From Bdellovibrio bacteriovorus (lineage in GTDB: Bacteria > Bdellovibrionota > Bdellovibrionia > Bdellovibrionales > Bdellovibrionaceae), in contig NZ_LUKE01000001.1 in NCBI RefSeq assembly GCF_001592735.1, positions 434,001 to 498,000 on the forward strand: a DNA stretch of 64,000 bases, in the 5' to 3' direction. The translations under genes and the position numbers were made by a program. Shown piece by piece: positions 49,534 through 58,164 of this stretch. Numbering within the stretch: the stretch's first letter is position 1; each line of letters opens with the position of its first letter. Below the pieces are notes generated by a model. The model did not search any database and was not told where the DNA came from. It worked only from the letters and a program-made list of their open reading frames with translations.

Positions 49534-49556
49534 AACGGCGTCGAAGGGACGCCGTT
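49534..49556 (-). terminator. Attenuator-type terminator right before purF
   Basis: On the minus strand AACGGCGTC and GACGCCGTT form a 9-bp stem with a CCTTC loop, followed by TTGTTTTTTT. It ends 15 bases before the purF AUG and just upstream of its ribosome-binding site, so it must be read through for the pur operon to be made. Confidence 0.85.
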
Positions 49557-49715
49557 ATTTAGAAGATTCAAATTTTTGAAACACTTTGGGTGAGAGGACA
49601 CACGTGGGGTGTCAGACCAGTGGCTGCCTGCCCCCGAGGGCGGCCTAAAGAGCGATTTCTTCTTAGAGAATAAAACCAGAGCCATTGTCTCTCTTTTTCA
49701 ATATGTTTTCGGAAT
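49557..49715 (-). promoter_or_regulatory. Structured purF leader, candidate riboswitch or attenuation element
   Basis: From the predicted transcription start to the terminator the leader is about 160 bases. AGAAGA (49658-49663) can pair with TCTTCT (49561-49566), closing a domain with GCCC-TCGG-GGGC and GACAC/GTGTC stems; it ends four bases before the terminator stem. It does not match the purine or PRPP riboswitch cores I know. A 62-codon frame (49497-49685) crosses it. Confidence 0.5.
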
Positions 49716-49721
49716 GAGTAA

Positions 49722-49750
49722 AACTAACGACGATGACAGAGTTTGGTCAA
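49722..49750 (-). promoter_or_regulatory. Likely pur operon promoter
   Basis: TTGACC (49745-49750), 17 bases, then TTAGTT (49722-49727) on the minus strand. The -35 is good and the -10 weak, fitting a regulated promoter. Confidence 0.5.
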
Positions 49751-49753
49751 GGT

Positions 49754-49772
49754 TCCTGACATAATCCTGACA
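49754..49772. repeat. Direct repeat TCCTGACA upstream of the pur promoter
   Basis: Two exact copies (49754-49761 and 49765-49772), 11 bases apart, one helical turn, ending four bases from the -35 box. It is a candidate regulator site. Confidence 0.5.
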
Positions 49773-49809
49773 ATTCAACACGGGCTGGCACAAGACGCGT
49801 GAAATTCCT

Positions 49810-50649
49810 CTATTTTCTGACCAAAGGAACGGCCATCACGGCCGTCAGAATCCCCAGTAAGACCAAGGCTGAAAAGAGCGGACCGGAAATCAATCCCGCA
49901 TCATAGGCGAAATTGGCAGCTAAGATTTCCATGGCTCCGCGCGCATTAAGAATTGCCGCAAGATTCCAAGAGTCTTTGTGATTCGCGCCCGCCCAACGCG
50001 AAAAGACATAACTTCCAACTGATTTTGTCGCCACCGCCAAAATAAAGACGGTCAAAAAGGATTTTAAGTCAAAAAGCCGCCACAAATCGATCTTCCAGCC
50101 CAACCCCAAAAAAAACAGAGGGGCTAAGATCCAAGTTTGTGCGTGTATCAAAAATGATTTCTGAGTGGGCCATTCAATAATGCGCCCTAATAAAAGACCA
50201 ACAAAAAACGCCAAGACAATCCAATGACTGAGGACCCAGGCCCCAACACTTTCCGCAGGAAGCAACCACACCAGTGCCAGCCACGCACCGATGTCACAAA
50301 GACTGGCCAAAGTGATTGAGCGTCGAGCGAGTGAAGTGGCATAAAGGCCTTTTTCTTTAAGAAGCTGAATCGTAATGGGCAGTGCTGAAATACCCATCGC
50401 CATGGCCATGAAAAAGTTTTGAAAGACAACCCACCCCGTCACTGCCGGAACGACAAAACTTCCAACAAAAGCAAGGAGGTAGAATTTTCGGTCTGGATAC
50501 AGATTTAGAAAACGCATCTCCCAACCGGCCAGAAATAGAAAAATTCCTCCCGCTGCTTGCGAGGCGCCATTAAACCACTCTGGAGATTTGATTGCCAAAA
50601 CCGACGGGCCCAACAACAAACCGAAAATCAGCCATAAAATAAACTTCAC
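49810..50649 (-). CDS. Short Na+/H+ exchanger-family membrane protein
   Basis: A 279-residue integral membrane protein with about 9 hydrophobic segments. GLLLGPSVLA near the start and LNARGAMEILAANFA near the end match the CPA antiporter membrane domain, but the usual length is about 380-400 residues, so it lacks several helices at the N-terminus or core. No TrkA-N domain is present. It overlaps the upstream membrane-protein gene by four bases (ATGA). Transport activity is uncertain. Confidence 0.7.
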   Translation of the reverse strand: MKFILWLIFGLLLGPSVLAIKSPEWFNGASQAAGGIFLFLAGWEMRFLNLYPDRKFYLLAFVGSFVVPAVTGWVVFQNFFMAMAMGISALPITIQLLKEKGLYATSLARRSITLASLCDIGAWLALVWLLPAESVGAWVLSHWIVLAFFVGLLLGRIIEWPTQKSFLIHAQTWILAPLFFLGLGWKIDLWRLFDLKSFLTVFILAVATKSVGSYVFSRWAGANHKDSWNLAAILNARGAMEILAANFAYDAGLISGPLFSALVLLGILTAVMAVPLVRK

Positions 50650-51164
50650 CTGGGATCCTTGTTCTTTTTAGACTTGCGGTAAGCAAAAAAGAAAAGTGAC
50701 ACAAATGAAAATAAAATCGCCAAGGTGACATAGATTTTACCTTCCGTTGAATCCTCATTGGCCGATTTAATTCCGAAATAAAAAACGGCGGTTTTCACCA
50801 CCAAGGTGGCTTGCAGCATCATCCAGATATAAGAAAACAATTCCCAGAAAATCTTTTGTTCTTCGGTCTTAGGTTTTTTTTCTTTTTTGAGAAGTCTTTT
50901 TTCGCCCCAGTAATTTTGATGAAAATCTCGGACCACTTCATTCCAAGCCTTTTGATAATCTTCGCGGGTGGTTCCGTGAACGGCCTTGGCCAACTTTTCC
51001 ATGGCCCTTTGCCGAAAGATATTTTCAGAAGACTCACTCCACGGGCCCCCCGCACTTTTCCAAAGATCTTGAGAGATGCTGCGCTCAAGCTCTTTGAGAA
51101 ACTCACCCCCTTCGGGCGAAGCCGGTGTATGGGATTCAAAAAGGTGGTTGAGACTTTGCGACAT
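50646..51164 (-). CDS. Predicted two-helix membrane protein, unknown function
   Basis: A 172-residue protein with a charged soluble N-terminal part (about 1-105) and two hydrophobic segments (about 109-130 and 143-163), ending in a basic tail. No signal peptide or known family. It is coupled to the short antiporter by a four-base overlap, so it may be an accessory subunit. Confidence 0.6.
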   Translation of the reverse strand: MSQSLNHLFESHTPASPEGGEFLKELERSISQDLWKSAGGPWSESSENIFRQRAMEKLAKAVHGTTREDYQKAWNEVVRDFHQNYWGEKRLLKKEKKPKTEEQKIFWELFSYIWMMLQATLVVKTAVFYFGIKSANEDSTEGKIYVTLAILFSFVSLFFFAYRKSKKNKDPR

Positions 51165-51272
51165 GCTTTTTATTTAGCGGATAACTTCTATCTTGGGAAG
51201 CGCTTTAGCGGTGCAGCTGCCAGCGTCTCACAATGAGATTGAAGAGTTGCCTCGGGCCGAGCTTGGGCCTGG

Positions 51273-51289
51273 TGTCTAGGGCCTAGACA
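51273..51289. promoter_or_regulatory. 17-bp palindrome upstream of the L,D-transpeptidase gene
   Basis: TGTCTAGG-G-CCTAGACA is a perfect 8-bp inverted repeat with one central base. It lies 111 bases before the ldt start in a 235-base intergenic region, suggesting a dimeric regulator site. No clear promoter hexamers were found. Confidence 0.5.
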
Positions 51290-51399
51290 TCTTTGGTGCG
51301 CCAGCCCCCTTTTGTTTATCTTTAGCCCCCCTTCCCACTGGTTTCGTTCCTGCAATATTTCCGTGAGTTAGCAACTTTAAGTTCCCGGAGGATTAAAAA

Positions 51400-53307
51400 A
51401 TGAAGAATTATCTTAAGCCGATCAGCATGACTTTCATGGCCACTGTTCTTTGTGTTTCTACGGCGCAGGCGCAGTTTTTGGATATTTTTAATCCTAAGAA
51501 AGTAAAAGAAAAGATCGGAAACACTTTAAATCCGGGCAGGCAGCAAACTAGACCTACACAAAATAATCAGTACAATCCACCGGCCAATCAACCGGCCCTA
51601 AAACAATATGGCGCTGCTATTCCTGCACCTGCGGTACTTAATCAGGCAGTTGCGCGCCTGATATCCCAAAATCCCAACAGAATTGGCAATACAGCTATCG
51701 ATATCAAAAACGTGAGAGCATTATATGCCCTTCGCGGCAATAAAGCGATCTGGACAAATGAAGAAGGGCTCTCGAACATGGGAAAAGCTCTTCAAGATCT
51801 TCTGACCAACCTCTCGACTCTTCATGGCCTTGAGCCACAATATTACCTAACGAACGATGTTAAAGAACGTTTTGTAGGTGGAGATTGGAACTCAGTCGCT
51901 GAGCTCGATCTTCTTCTGACTCAAGGATACATGCTTTTTGTAAAAGATATGTCTACGGGGCGGATCAATCCTCGCGATCCTAGCCAAGGTCTCCAGGATA
52001 TTGAACTGAAAAAAAATGAAGCTCCATCTTTGGCATATCTCAACTCTATTACAAAAAATGCAAATCCAGATGAATTATTCGCAGGCGTGGCGAACACTGC
52101 TCCTCAGGTGCAAGGATACACACTGCTTGTTGAATCCCTTGCAAAAATTAATGATGGAATCAAGATGGGCGGCTGGTACGGTCTGGATAAAAATATCGTT
52201 CTTAGACCGGGACAAAGTCATCCAAACGTCGTCGGTTTAAGACAGCGCTTAGTTGATTTCGGCTATTTACCATATGATCAAAGAGCCAACATGAGCCAAA
52301 GCTATGACTCCTCAATGGTTGAGGCCATGTCACGCTTTCAACAGTACAACTTTCTGAAGGCTGACGGCGTTGTAGGCCCTGCTGCTTACGGGGCAATTGA
52401 CCAGCCAGTACAAAAAAGAATTTCTCAAATTCGCGCTAACTTGGAAAAATGGCGTCTTTATCCCCGCAAAACACCAGATCGCTTCATCCTTATCGACATG
52501 GGTCGACAGCAGCTTGATGTCATGGATGGTGGCCAATTAATGATGCGTATGAATGTAGTAGTGGGAGCTGAACTGACAGGGACGCCATCGATGCTAGATA
52601 AAGTCACAAGCATAGTTCTTGCGCCCTACTGGACATCTCCAAACAGTATCGTCGTGAAAGAAACAATTCCACAATTTGGAAGCTCCCCAGCAGATAATCT
52701 AGCGGCTTCCAACGTTGAGATTGTATCTGGTAAGAGAATTTTGACGGACAGTGAAATCAATTCTATCAACTGGGGACAATATACGATGCAGAAACCCCCT
52801 CCATATTTGTTCCGTCAAAAAAGAGGCGAGCGTAATGCGTTGGGAATGGTAAAATTCAATCTAACGAATGATCATTCTATTTACTTGCATGACACCAATG
52901 CGAAAAATAAATTCAACGAAATCGTTCGATATTTCAGTCATGGCTGTATCCGCCTTGAAAAACCATTCTTATTGGCGGCCTACCTGAAGGATCCTGAATC
53001 TGTTTCTGGAATTTACGGCAGAACACTTCATGAGCGTCTTGCCAATGTCGAGGCCTCATTAGAATACTCTGCCGGCAGTCTTTTGGCTGACGCTCAAATG
53101 AAGGCCCAGTTTGAACAAGGCTTGGAAGCCAAGGCCGATCCGGTATCTCCAGTGTCCGTTTATATTTTTGGCACAACAACCGTCAACTATCTCGATGGCG
53201 AAATTGGTTTCGGACAAGATATCTACAAGCAAGACGAACGAATTATAAAAGCATTAGACCAAATGGCAAACTCGGATTCAGCTTTAAAAGCTCTTGGAAA
53301 CCAATAA
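51400..53307 (+). CDS. L,D-transpeptidase, YcbB/LdtD type
   Basis: A 635-residue periplasmic enzyme making 3-3 crosslinks in peptidoglycan or attaching proteins to it. CCCGGAGGA precedes the ATG; the signal peptide ends ...CVSTAQA. A scaffold domain (about 75-270) is followed by a peptidoglycan-binding domain (HPNVVGLRQRLVDFGYL... about 270-330) and a YkuD catalytic domain with SHGCIRLE (Cys about 515). This is the domain order of YcbB. It is followed on the same strand by two lipoprotein genes. Confidence 0.9.
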   Translation: MKNYLKPISMTFMATVLCVSTAQAQFLDIFNPKKVKEKIGNTLNPGRQQTRPTQNNQYNPPANQPALKQYGAAIPAPAVLNQAVARLISQNPNRIGNTAIDIKNVRALYALRGNKAIWTNEEGLSNMGKALQDLLTNLSTLHGLEPQYYLTNDVKERFVGGDWNSVAELDLLLTQGYMLFVKDMSTGRINPRDPSQGLQDIELKKNEAPSLAYLNSITKNANPDELFAGVANTAPQVQGYTLLVESLAKINDGIKMGGWYGLDKNIVLRPGQSHPNVVGLRQRLVDFGYLPYDQRANMSQSYDSSMVEAMSRFQQYNFLKADGVVGPAAYGAIDQPVQKRISQIRANLEKWRLYPRKTPDRFILIDMGRQQLDVMDGGQLMMRMNVVVGAELTGTPSMLDKVTSIVLAPYWTSPNSIVVKETIPQFGSSPADNLAASNVEIVSGKRILTDSEINSINWGQYTMQKPPPYLFRQKRGERNALGMVKFNLTNDHSIYLHDTNAKNKFNEIVRYFSHGCIRLEKPFLLAAYLKDPESVSGIYGRTLHERLANVEASLEYSAGSLLADAQMKAQFEQGLEAKADPVSPVSVYIFGTTTVNYLDGEIGFGQDIYKQDERIIKALDQMANSDSALKALGNQ

Positions 53308-53377
53308 GGATCCGATCAAAAATTTTTACTTGAGAAAAAAAATGTTTAAGGATTTAAACGCATTTTTGAGAAAATTG

Positions 53378-55675
53378 ATGAAGATAAAAAATTCATCTCG
53401 CCGTATCAAGAAATTGATGCGGCTGTGCTCACTTACGTTTATCTATGTTTTATCTTTCAGTCAAATCTCGTGCAGTCCTTCGACCGCGAATAACTATCTT
53501 ACAGCACACGGCTCCGACAAAAAACTTCCGGATGATGACGGTTACACCGGCAGTGGCGGCACTGGTGATGGTGGTGGTGGACAAGGAATCAAGTGTTCAG
53601 AAAACACGAAACTGCCCCAGTTTAAATCAAAACTTTATGTCCGCGATATTTTCGAATCCCTTTACGTGTCCAAGCTTAACCTAAAGCCAGGGCCAATAAA
53701 TAAAAGTGACAGTAAAGAAAAAATTCGTAGCGAAGAAATCCGGTTTTTAATCGAAATCCTTCGCTCTTATTTTGGCCACGCCTTACTTAAAATGGAAATT
53801 GGTAATGAACGATTTTGGCAGTCTTTCGTATCAAAAATTTCATTTATTGATGATGGTGCGAAACTAAACCCAAGTCAGGATGCCAACTCCCCCATCGTTC
53901 TGCCATCAGGATGCAAGATCGTGCAAATTGCATTTTGGGATGACTCCGAAGCTGCGGGAGAAAACGGCGTTTTATATATCGATAAATCCTATTGGGAGCA
54001 GCTGGACTCTATAAATAAAGTGGCTTTACTCGCCCATGAGTATTTTTTCAAGGAAGCGCGCCAAGCTGGATTTAAGAATTCCGACTTTGTTCGTGCGAAG
54101 ATCGGAAAGCTATTTTCCTCTGAAGGACTTCCGCCCTTAGTGAAAAATTGGACACCCGCAGCAGAGGAGTCTTCGAAAGATATTCTGCCCTTAGATATAA
54201 ACGGATATAAATATTGCTATGGCTCCGTAGCGGACGACCCATCGTCGGGCATTCAATTATTCCTTTATAATGGCAACCAATTGGCAATTCCTATCATAAA
54301 ATCTAAACGCCTAGGTATAAGCTCTTTACAGCCGGTGAACTTTATCGTTGGACCTCGAGCTACCACCGCTCTGGAGCTAGCGCATGTAGCCGTCCATACC
54401 AAAGGTGGCTCCGAGGAGGACATCAATTTTTGGATGCGTGAAACTGCTATTTCCCGAAATGATGATTTGAAGAGAGGCCTTGAATGGCTTGAGTCCAAAA
54501 TGGAATTTGCTGCTAACGATTCGAAGGCCCTTTGGACCTCTCAACTAGCCACCCCGACCTCTGTAATGCAGATTAGTTTAGAAAATCCTATATTTCGTCG
54601 TAATGATCAAATAGCGACCACGCCCAAAGATGCATCCGCGCAAATATTTGCGATCATCCAAAAACTGCTTTCAACTCCTTACCCTCAATTAATTTCCGGG
54701 GCCGCAGTTGGCGCCATGATTTCAGATCCAGTAAAGGACAAAGTCATTATTTTTACAGAAACTGAGCCGTTAACAGACGAAAAACTGAGAATTTCCACGT
54801 TGAATGCCTTCTCTGTCTTAAACCAAGAAGTTGATAGAAGTATCAAGAACGGGAAATACCCAGAAGCTTTTCCAAAATGGACGGCGGCCCTTGAAAGTTT
54901 ATCAAAAAAAATGGTTCGTCCCTACACCATTAACAATGCCGAAAGGTATATGGCAAAGGTCAGAAGCTTTCCGGAATTACTGTATAAATCAAAGATAGGG
55001 ATTTTGTCTGAAACCGAAAAAGCAAGATTAGTACGCGACTATGAGCAAATCGCTCTCGATCCTCATGCAAAGAAGAACTATTATCTTCAAAATGGGCGTT
55101 TATCGCTTCAAAGCGACAGCCAAAAAGTCACCTTTGATCTCAATTGCGCAGACGCGGGACTTGTCTATAACGACAACAACAAAATGCCAAACCTCTCATC
55201 TGAAGTAAAATCATCCGAAGTCACATTTACCATTGATTCCGCTAAATTTACTGATGATTCCCAAATCCTGAATTTCGAAATCGCTCAGACGCTAAGACGA
55301 ATTTCGGGACGTTCCACGTCGAAGCCCCCCTTCCAACAGGATGGATGGACCATCTATGAACAAATCTCATTGAATGGCACGGGCGCGAAGAGCCTCAAAG
55401 ATTTTCTTTCCAGAACAGATTCGGTAAAGATACTTTCTTGTGAAGATTTCAGTCCCGTATTTGGCGGTAAAAGATTCGAATTACAGCACGAAGATTTGAG
55501 GATAGCGAACTGCCTCGTAATTAATATCACGGAAAACAATAGTTTTTTTATGGTTAAAACCTCAGAGCCTACAGAGGAAGTTTTCGACAACAATGCAAAA
55601 ACAGCCTCCTATTATATTTCTGTGAGGGCGATTATACCGCCGAAAAAACGTAAGCTCGATGATTTTGTTTTTTAA
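53378..55675 (+). CDS. Large lipoprotein with Gly-rich linker, unknown function (paralog 1)
   Basis: About 765 residues. The start is uncertain: I use ATG 53378 (GAGA upstream); 53342, 53417 and a TTG at 53294 overlapping ldt are alternatives. The signal ends in SFSQISC, with the lipid-anchored Cys at about residue 32. A linker follows with LPDDDGYTGSGG and GDGGGGQGI. A later ALLAHEYFFKEAR (about residue 218) has a His-Glu pair but no full zinc motif. The next gene is a paralog of similar length. No family was recognised. Confidence 0.65.
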   Translation: MKIKNSSRRIKKLMRLCSLTFIYVLSFSQISCSPSTANNYLTAHGSDKKLPDDDGYTGSGGTGDGGGGQGIKCSENTKLPQFKSKLYVRDIFESLYVSKLNLKPGPINKSDSKEKIRSEEIRFLIEILRSYFGHALLKMEIGNERFWQSFVSKISFIDDGAKLNPSQDANSPIVLPSGCKIVQIAFWDDSEAAGENGVLYIDKSYWEQLDSINKVALLAHEYFFKEARQAGFKNSDFVRAKIGKLFSSEGLPPLVKNWTPAAEESSKDILPLDINGYKYCYGSVADDPSSGIQLFLYNGNQLAIPIIKSKRLGISSLQPVNFIVGPRATTALELAHVAVHTKGGSEEDINFWMRETAISRNDDLKRGLEWLESKMEFAANDSKALWTSQLATPTSVMQISLENPIFRRNDQIATTPKDASAQIFAIIQKLLSTPYPQLISGAAVGAMISDPVKDKVIIFTETEPLTDEKLRISTLNAFSVLNQEVDRSIKNGKYPEAFPKWTAALESLSKKMVRPYTINNAERYMAKVRSFPELLYKSKIGILSETEKARLVRDYEQIALDPHAKKNYYLQNGRLSLQSDSQKVTFDLNCADAGLVYNDNNKMPNLSSEVKSSEVTFTIDSAKFTDDSQILNFEIAQTLRRISGRSTSKPPFQQDGWTIYEQISLNGTGAKSLKDFLSRTDSVKILSCEDFSPVFGGKRFELQHEDLRIANCLVINITENNSFFMVKTSEPTEEVFDNNAKTASYYISVRAIIPPKKRKLDDFVF

Positions 55676-55751
55676 ATGTGTAACCCCAATTATGGGCAAA
55701 ATGATAGAAGTGGAAATGCCGAAGCACACGCTAGACACCCCTATTCTTACG

Positions 55752-58079
55752 ATGAAGCTCCTCTTCAGAACTTCTTTGCGCGTACTTTTTTTGGGGATAG
55801 TTCTTTTATCAGCTATGGCTTGCACCCCAAGCACAACTAACAACTACCTCACGGCCAACGGCTCCGACAAAAAACTTCCTGATGATGACGGTTACACCGG
55901 CAGTGGTGGCACTGGCGATGGCGGCGGGGGACAAGGGATTCTTTGTTCGGACGCGACTAAAAATCCTCAATACAGATCTAAATTGATGGTGCGTGATATT
56001 TTTGAGGCTTCATTCATTCAAAAGCTGAAACTTCATCCGGGTCCTGCTAAACAGGGCGGCATCCAGGAACTGAGCGATGAAGAGTTGCAGTTTTTGCACT
56101 CAAATCTTAAAAGATATTTTGGGCATGCAATTGGTCAGCTTGAGGTTGGGTCTTATAAATTCTGGCAGAAATTCATTTCGAATATTTCATTCATTGATGA
56201 AGAAGCCAAACTCTTTCCAAGTAAAGACGCCAACTCTCCGATTGCATTGCCCAATGGATGTAAGATTGTGCAGATTGCATTTTGGGAGGACTCTCCGGGC
56301 AACAGTCAGAACGGAACTCTTTACGTAGATAAAAAACTTTGGACCCAGCTGGACTCAATTAACAGACTAGCGTTATTGGTGCATGAATATTTCTTCAAAG
56401 AAGCGCGCCAAGCAGGATTTAAAAATTCGGACTTCGTTCGGGCAAAGGTAGGACAATTTTTTTCTGAGTTTCCTATTAAGCCTTTATTCAAAGAATGGCG
56501 CCCTGCAAAGATTATGGGTGTTGCCCCCGAAGCGCTTCATAGCTATACCCCATCATATAAGTTTTGCAAGGGATCCGTTAAAGACGACCCATCTGCCGAG
56601 CTTCATCTCTATTTTTATAATAATGCTGATGTCACAATACCTCTTTTAAAATCGAAGAATCTGACAATCAGTTCTTTGCAAGGTTTTGACTTTCAAATTT
56701 CACCTCACTCTGAATACCCTTGGCTCAACCATATACTTTCTGCTTTCAATATCATTCACTTAAAATCATATACTCCCTATTACCTTGTGGAAAGAGCCAG
56801 CACTAAGTTTCGGTTCGACCTCCTAAATCACGAGGAATCAAGCCACATGTTGACAGATGAATTGGGACGCCATCTCTGGAATTCAGGCTATGAAAGGAAA
56901 GACCAGACCGTTGGGCAGTGGACTTCCGTTAATATGGAATATGCATCTGCATTACCGAAAATAATATGGTCAACGAAAGGGTTCACAACAAACGCTACAC
57001 TTCAGTTCGATCTTGAAAATCCAGTGAGCAGAATCGTTTCTGAAAAAAAACAGGAATTACCAGACATAAATTCTCAAATCTTTGAACTCTTTGCAGAAGA
57101 CGTGCGACAATTTGTGGAAGACTATCGTTTTGGGAACCAATTCGTTCCTGAAAACTTGGGCGGAGAAAAACTCGATTTTGACAATTTTGCATTGAGTGAA
57201 GGTGAATTTAATAACGGCATCATTTCCATGTACGCCGCGCTTACCTTTGATATTCAAAACTCCGTTCAATCAGGTCGATACCATGACGAATTTCCAAGTT
57301 GGAATAAAGTCTCTGAAGATTTTATTCCCAAGTTATTTCGTGTAAAATTAAAATCTCAAATCCGCGACTTAAAAAGGGATTTGGAAAGTGATTTCCCAAA
57401 ATTGATTTATAAAAATAAGGCGGGAATTTTATCTTCTAAGGAAAGACAGGACCTGGAATCAAGATATCACTCGCTGCAAAATAAAAAAAATGAGGATAAT
57501 GACGAACCACAATTCGAAATAAAAAAAGGAAATTTGGTCGTAAAAAGCAATAATCTTCAGATTGATTTTGAGTTGAACTGTGAAGGTGCGGGTGAAACCT
57601 TTAACCGTTCTCTTCTCAACACAATCAAGGATCATCCGCCATCGACTAAGATGAGTGTAAATTTCAAAATTGATGCAATCCACAACCCGATCCAACCCGG
57701 CCTAGGGAAAGACAGAATCAAACACTATATTGAAAATATAACGGATATTGCCCTATCCCAGAAGAACCAGTTTAATTTTTTGGGAGATCGAATGGCCCTC
57801 AAGGAACATTTGGAGTCATCTCGGGACATCGTTGTAAAATCATGCACAAGCATTGACCCTGACTTTAAACCTCCTGAGAAATTTGTGAACTCAGAATCCA
57901 ATGACATGGCGGAACAGTCAGTGGACGAATCCGAATACTGCATTGTGATTGATTTTCCAATCACTCGTGCGAGATACCTAGTAATTGCTTCGGATGTTGA
58001 CGGCTTTTCGAGCCCCCACGAGATATCCTTCACCCCGTTTATTTTTATTAGGGGCATGGCAAAATCGGACGATCCGTAA
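55752..58079 (+). CDS. Large lipoprotein with Gly-rich linker, unknown function (paralog 2)
   Basis: About 775 residues. ATG 55752 (MKLLFRTSLRVL) is chosen because a signal peptide starts there, though no ribosome-binding site is clear; the frame is open back to 55659, overlapping the previous gene. The signal ends in LLSAMAC with Cys24. The linker LPDDDGYTGSGG, GDGGGGQGI and later LLVHEYFFKEARQAGFKNSD closely match paralog 1, while the last two thirds have diverged more. The pair is a tandem duplication. Confidence 0.65.
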   Translation: MKLLFRTSLRVLFLGIVLLSAMACTPSTTNNYLTANGSDKKLPDDDGYTGSGGTGDGGGGQGILCSDATKNPQYRSKLMVRDIFEASFIQKLKLHPGPAKQGGIQELSDEELQFLHSNLKRYFGHAIGQLEVGSYKFWQKFISNISFIDEEAKLFPSKDANSPIALPNGCKIVQIAFWEDSPGNSQNGTLYVDKKLWTQLDSINRLALLVHEYFFKEARQAGFKNSDFVRAKVGQFFSEFPIKPLFKEWRPAKIMGVAPEALHSYTPSYKFCKGSVKDDPSAELHLYFYNNADVTIPLLKSKNLTISSLQGFDFQISPHSEYPWLNHILSAFNIIHLKSYTPYYLVERASTKFRFDLLNHEESSHMLTDELGRHLWNSGYERKDQTVGQWTSVNMEYASALPKIIWSTKGFTTNATLQFDLENPVSRIVSEKKQELPDINSQIFELFAEDVRQFVEDYRFGNQFVPENLGGEKLDFDNFALSEGEFNNGIISMYAALTFDIQNSVQSGRYHDEFPSWNKVSEDFIPKLFRVKLKSQIRDLKRDLESDFPKLIYKNKAGILSSKERQDLESRYHSLQNKKNEDNDEPQFEIKKGNLVVKSNNLQIDFELNCEGAGETFNRSLLNTIKDHPPSTKMSVNFKIDAIHNPIQPGLGKDRIKHYIENITDIALSQKNQFNFLGDRMALKEHLESSRDIVVKSCTSIDPDFKPPEKFVNSESNDMAEQSVDESEYCIVIDFPITRARYLVIASDVDGFSSPHEISFTPFIFIRGMAKSDDP

Positions 58080-58164
58080 GGCACTTAGTAAACTCTTTAT
58101 CTTAATTTTGGGAAGATCATTAACCTGCTAGAGAATGAACCTGGAAAAATTAATGGAGAAATAC

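Noticed and set aside
49561-49663. Similarity of ACTGGTCTGA in the purF leader to the ykkC/PRPP riboswitch
   Set aside because: Only one short block matches; the GGGAUAAAAG-type core and other conserved parts are absent.
49497-49685. 62-codon frame in the purF leader overlapping the purF start
   Set aside because: It has a passable start but its sequence looks like translated RNA structure, and it crosses the terminator. Kept only as a possible leader peptide, not called as a gene.
53294-53377. TTG start at 53294 for the first large lipoprotein, overlapping the L,D-transpeptidase end
   Set aside because: It would put about 58 residues before the lipobox, too long for a signal peptide.
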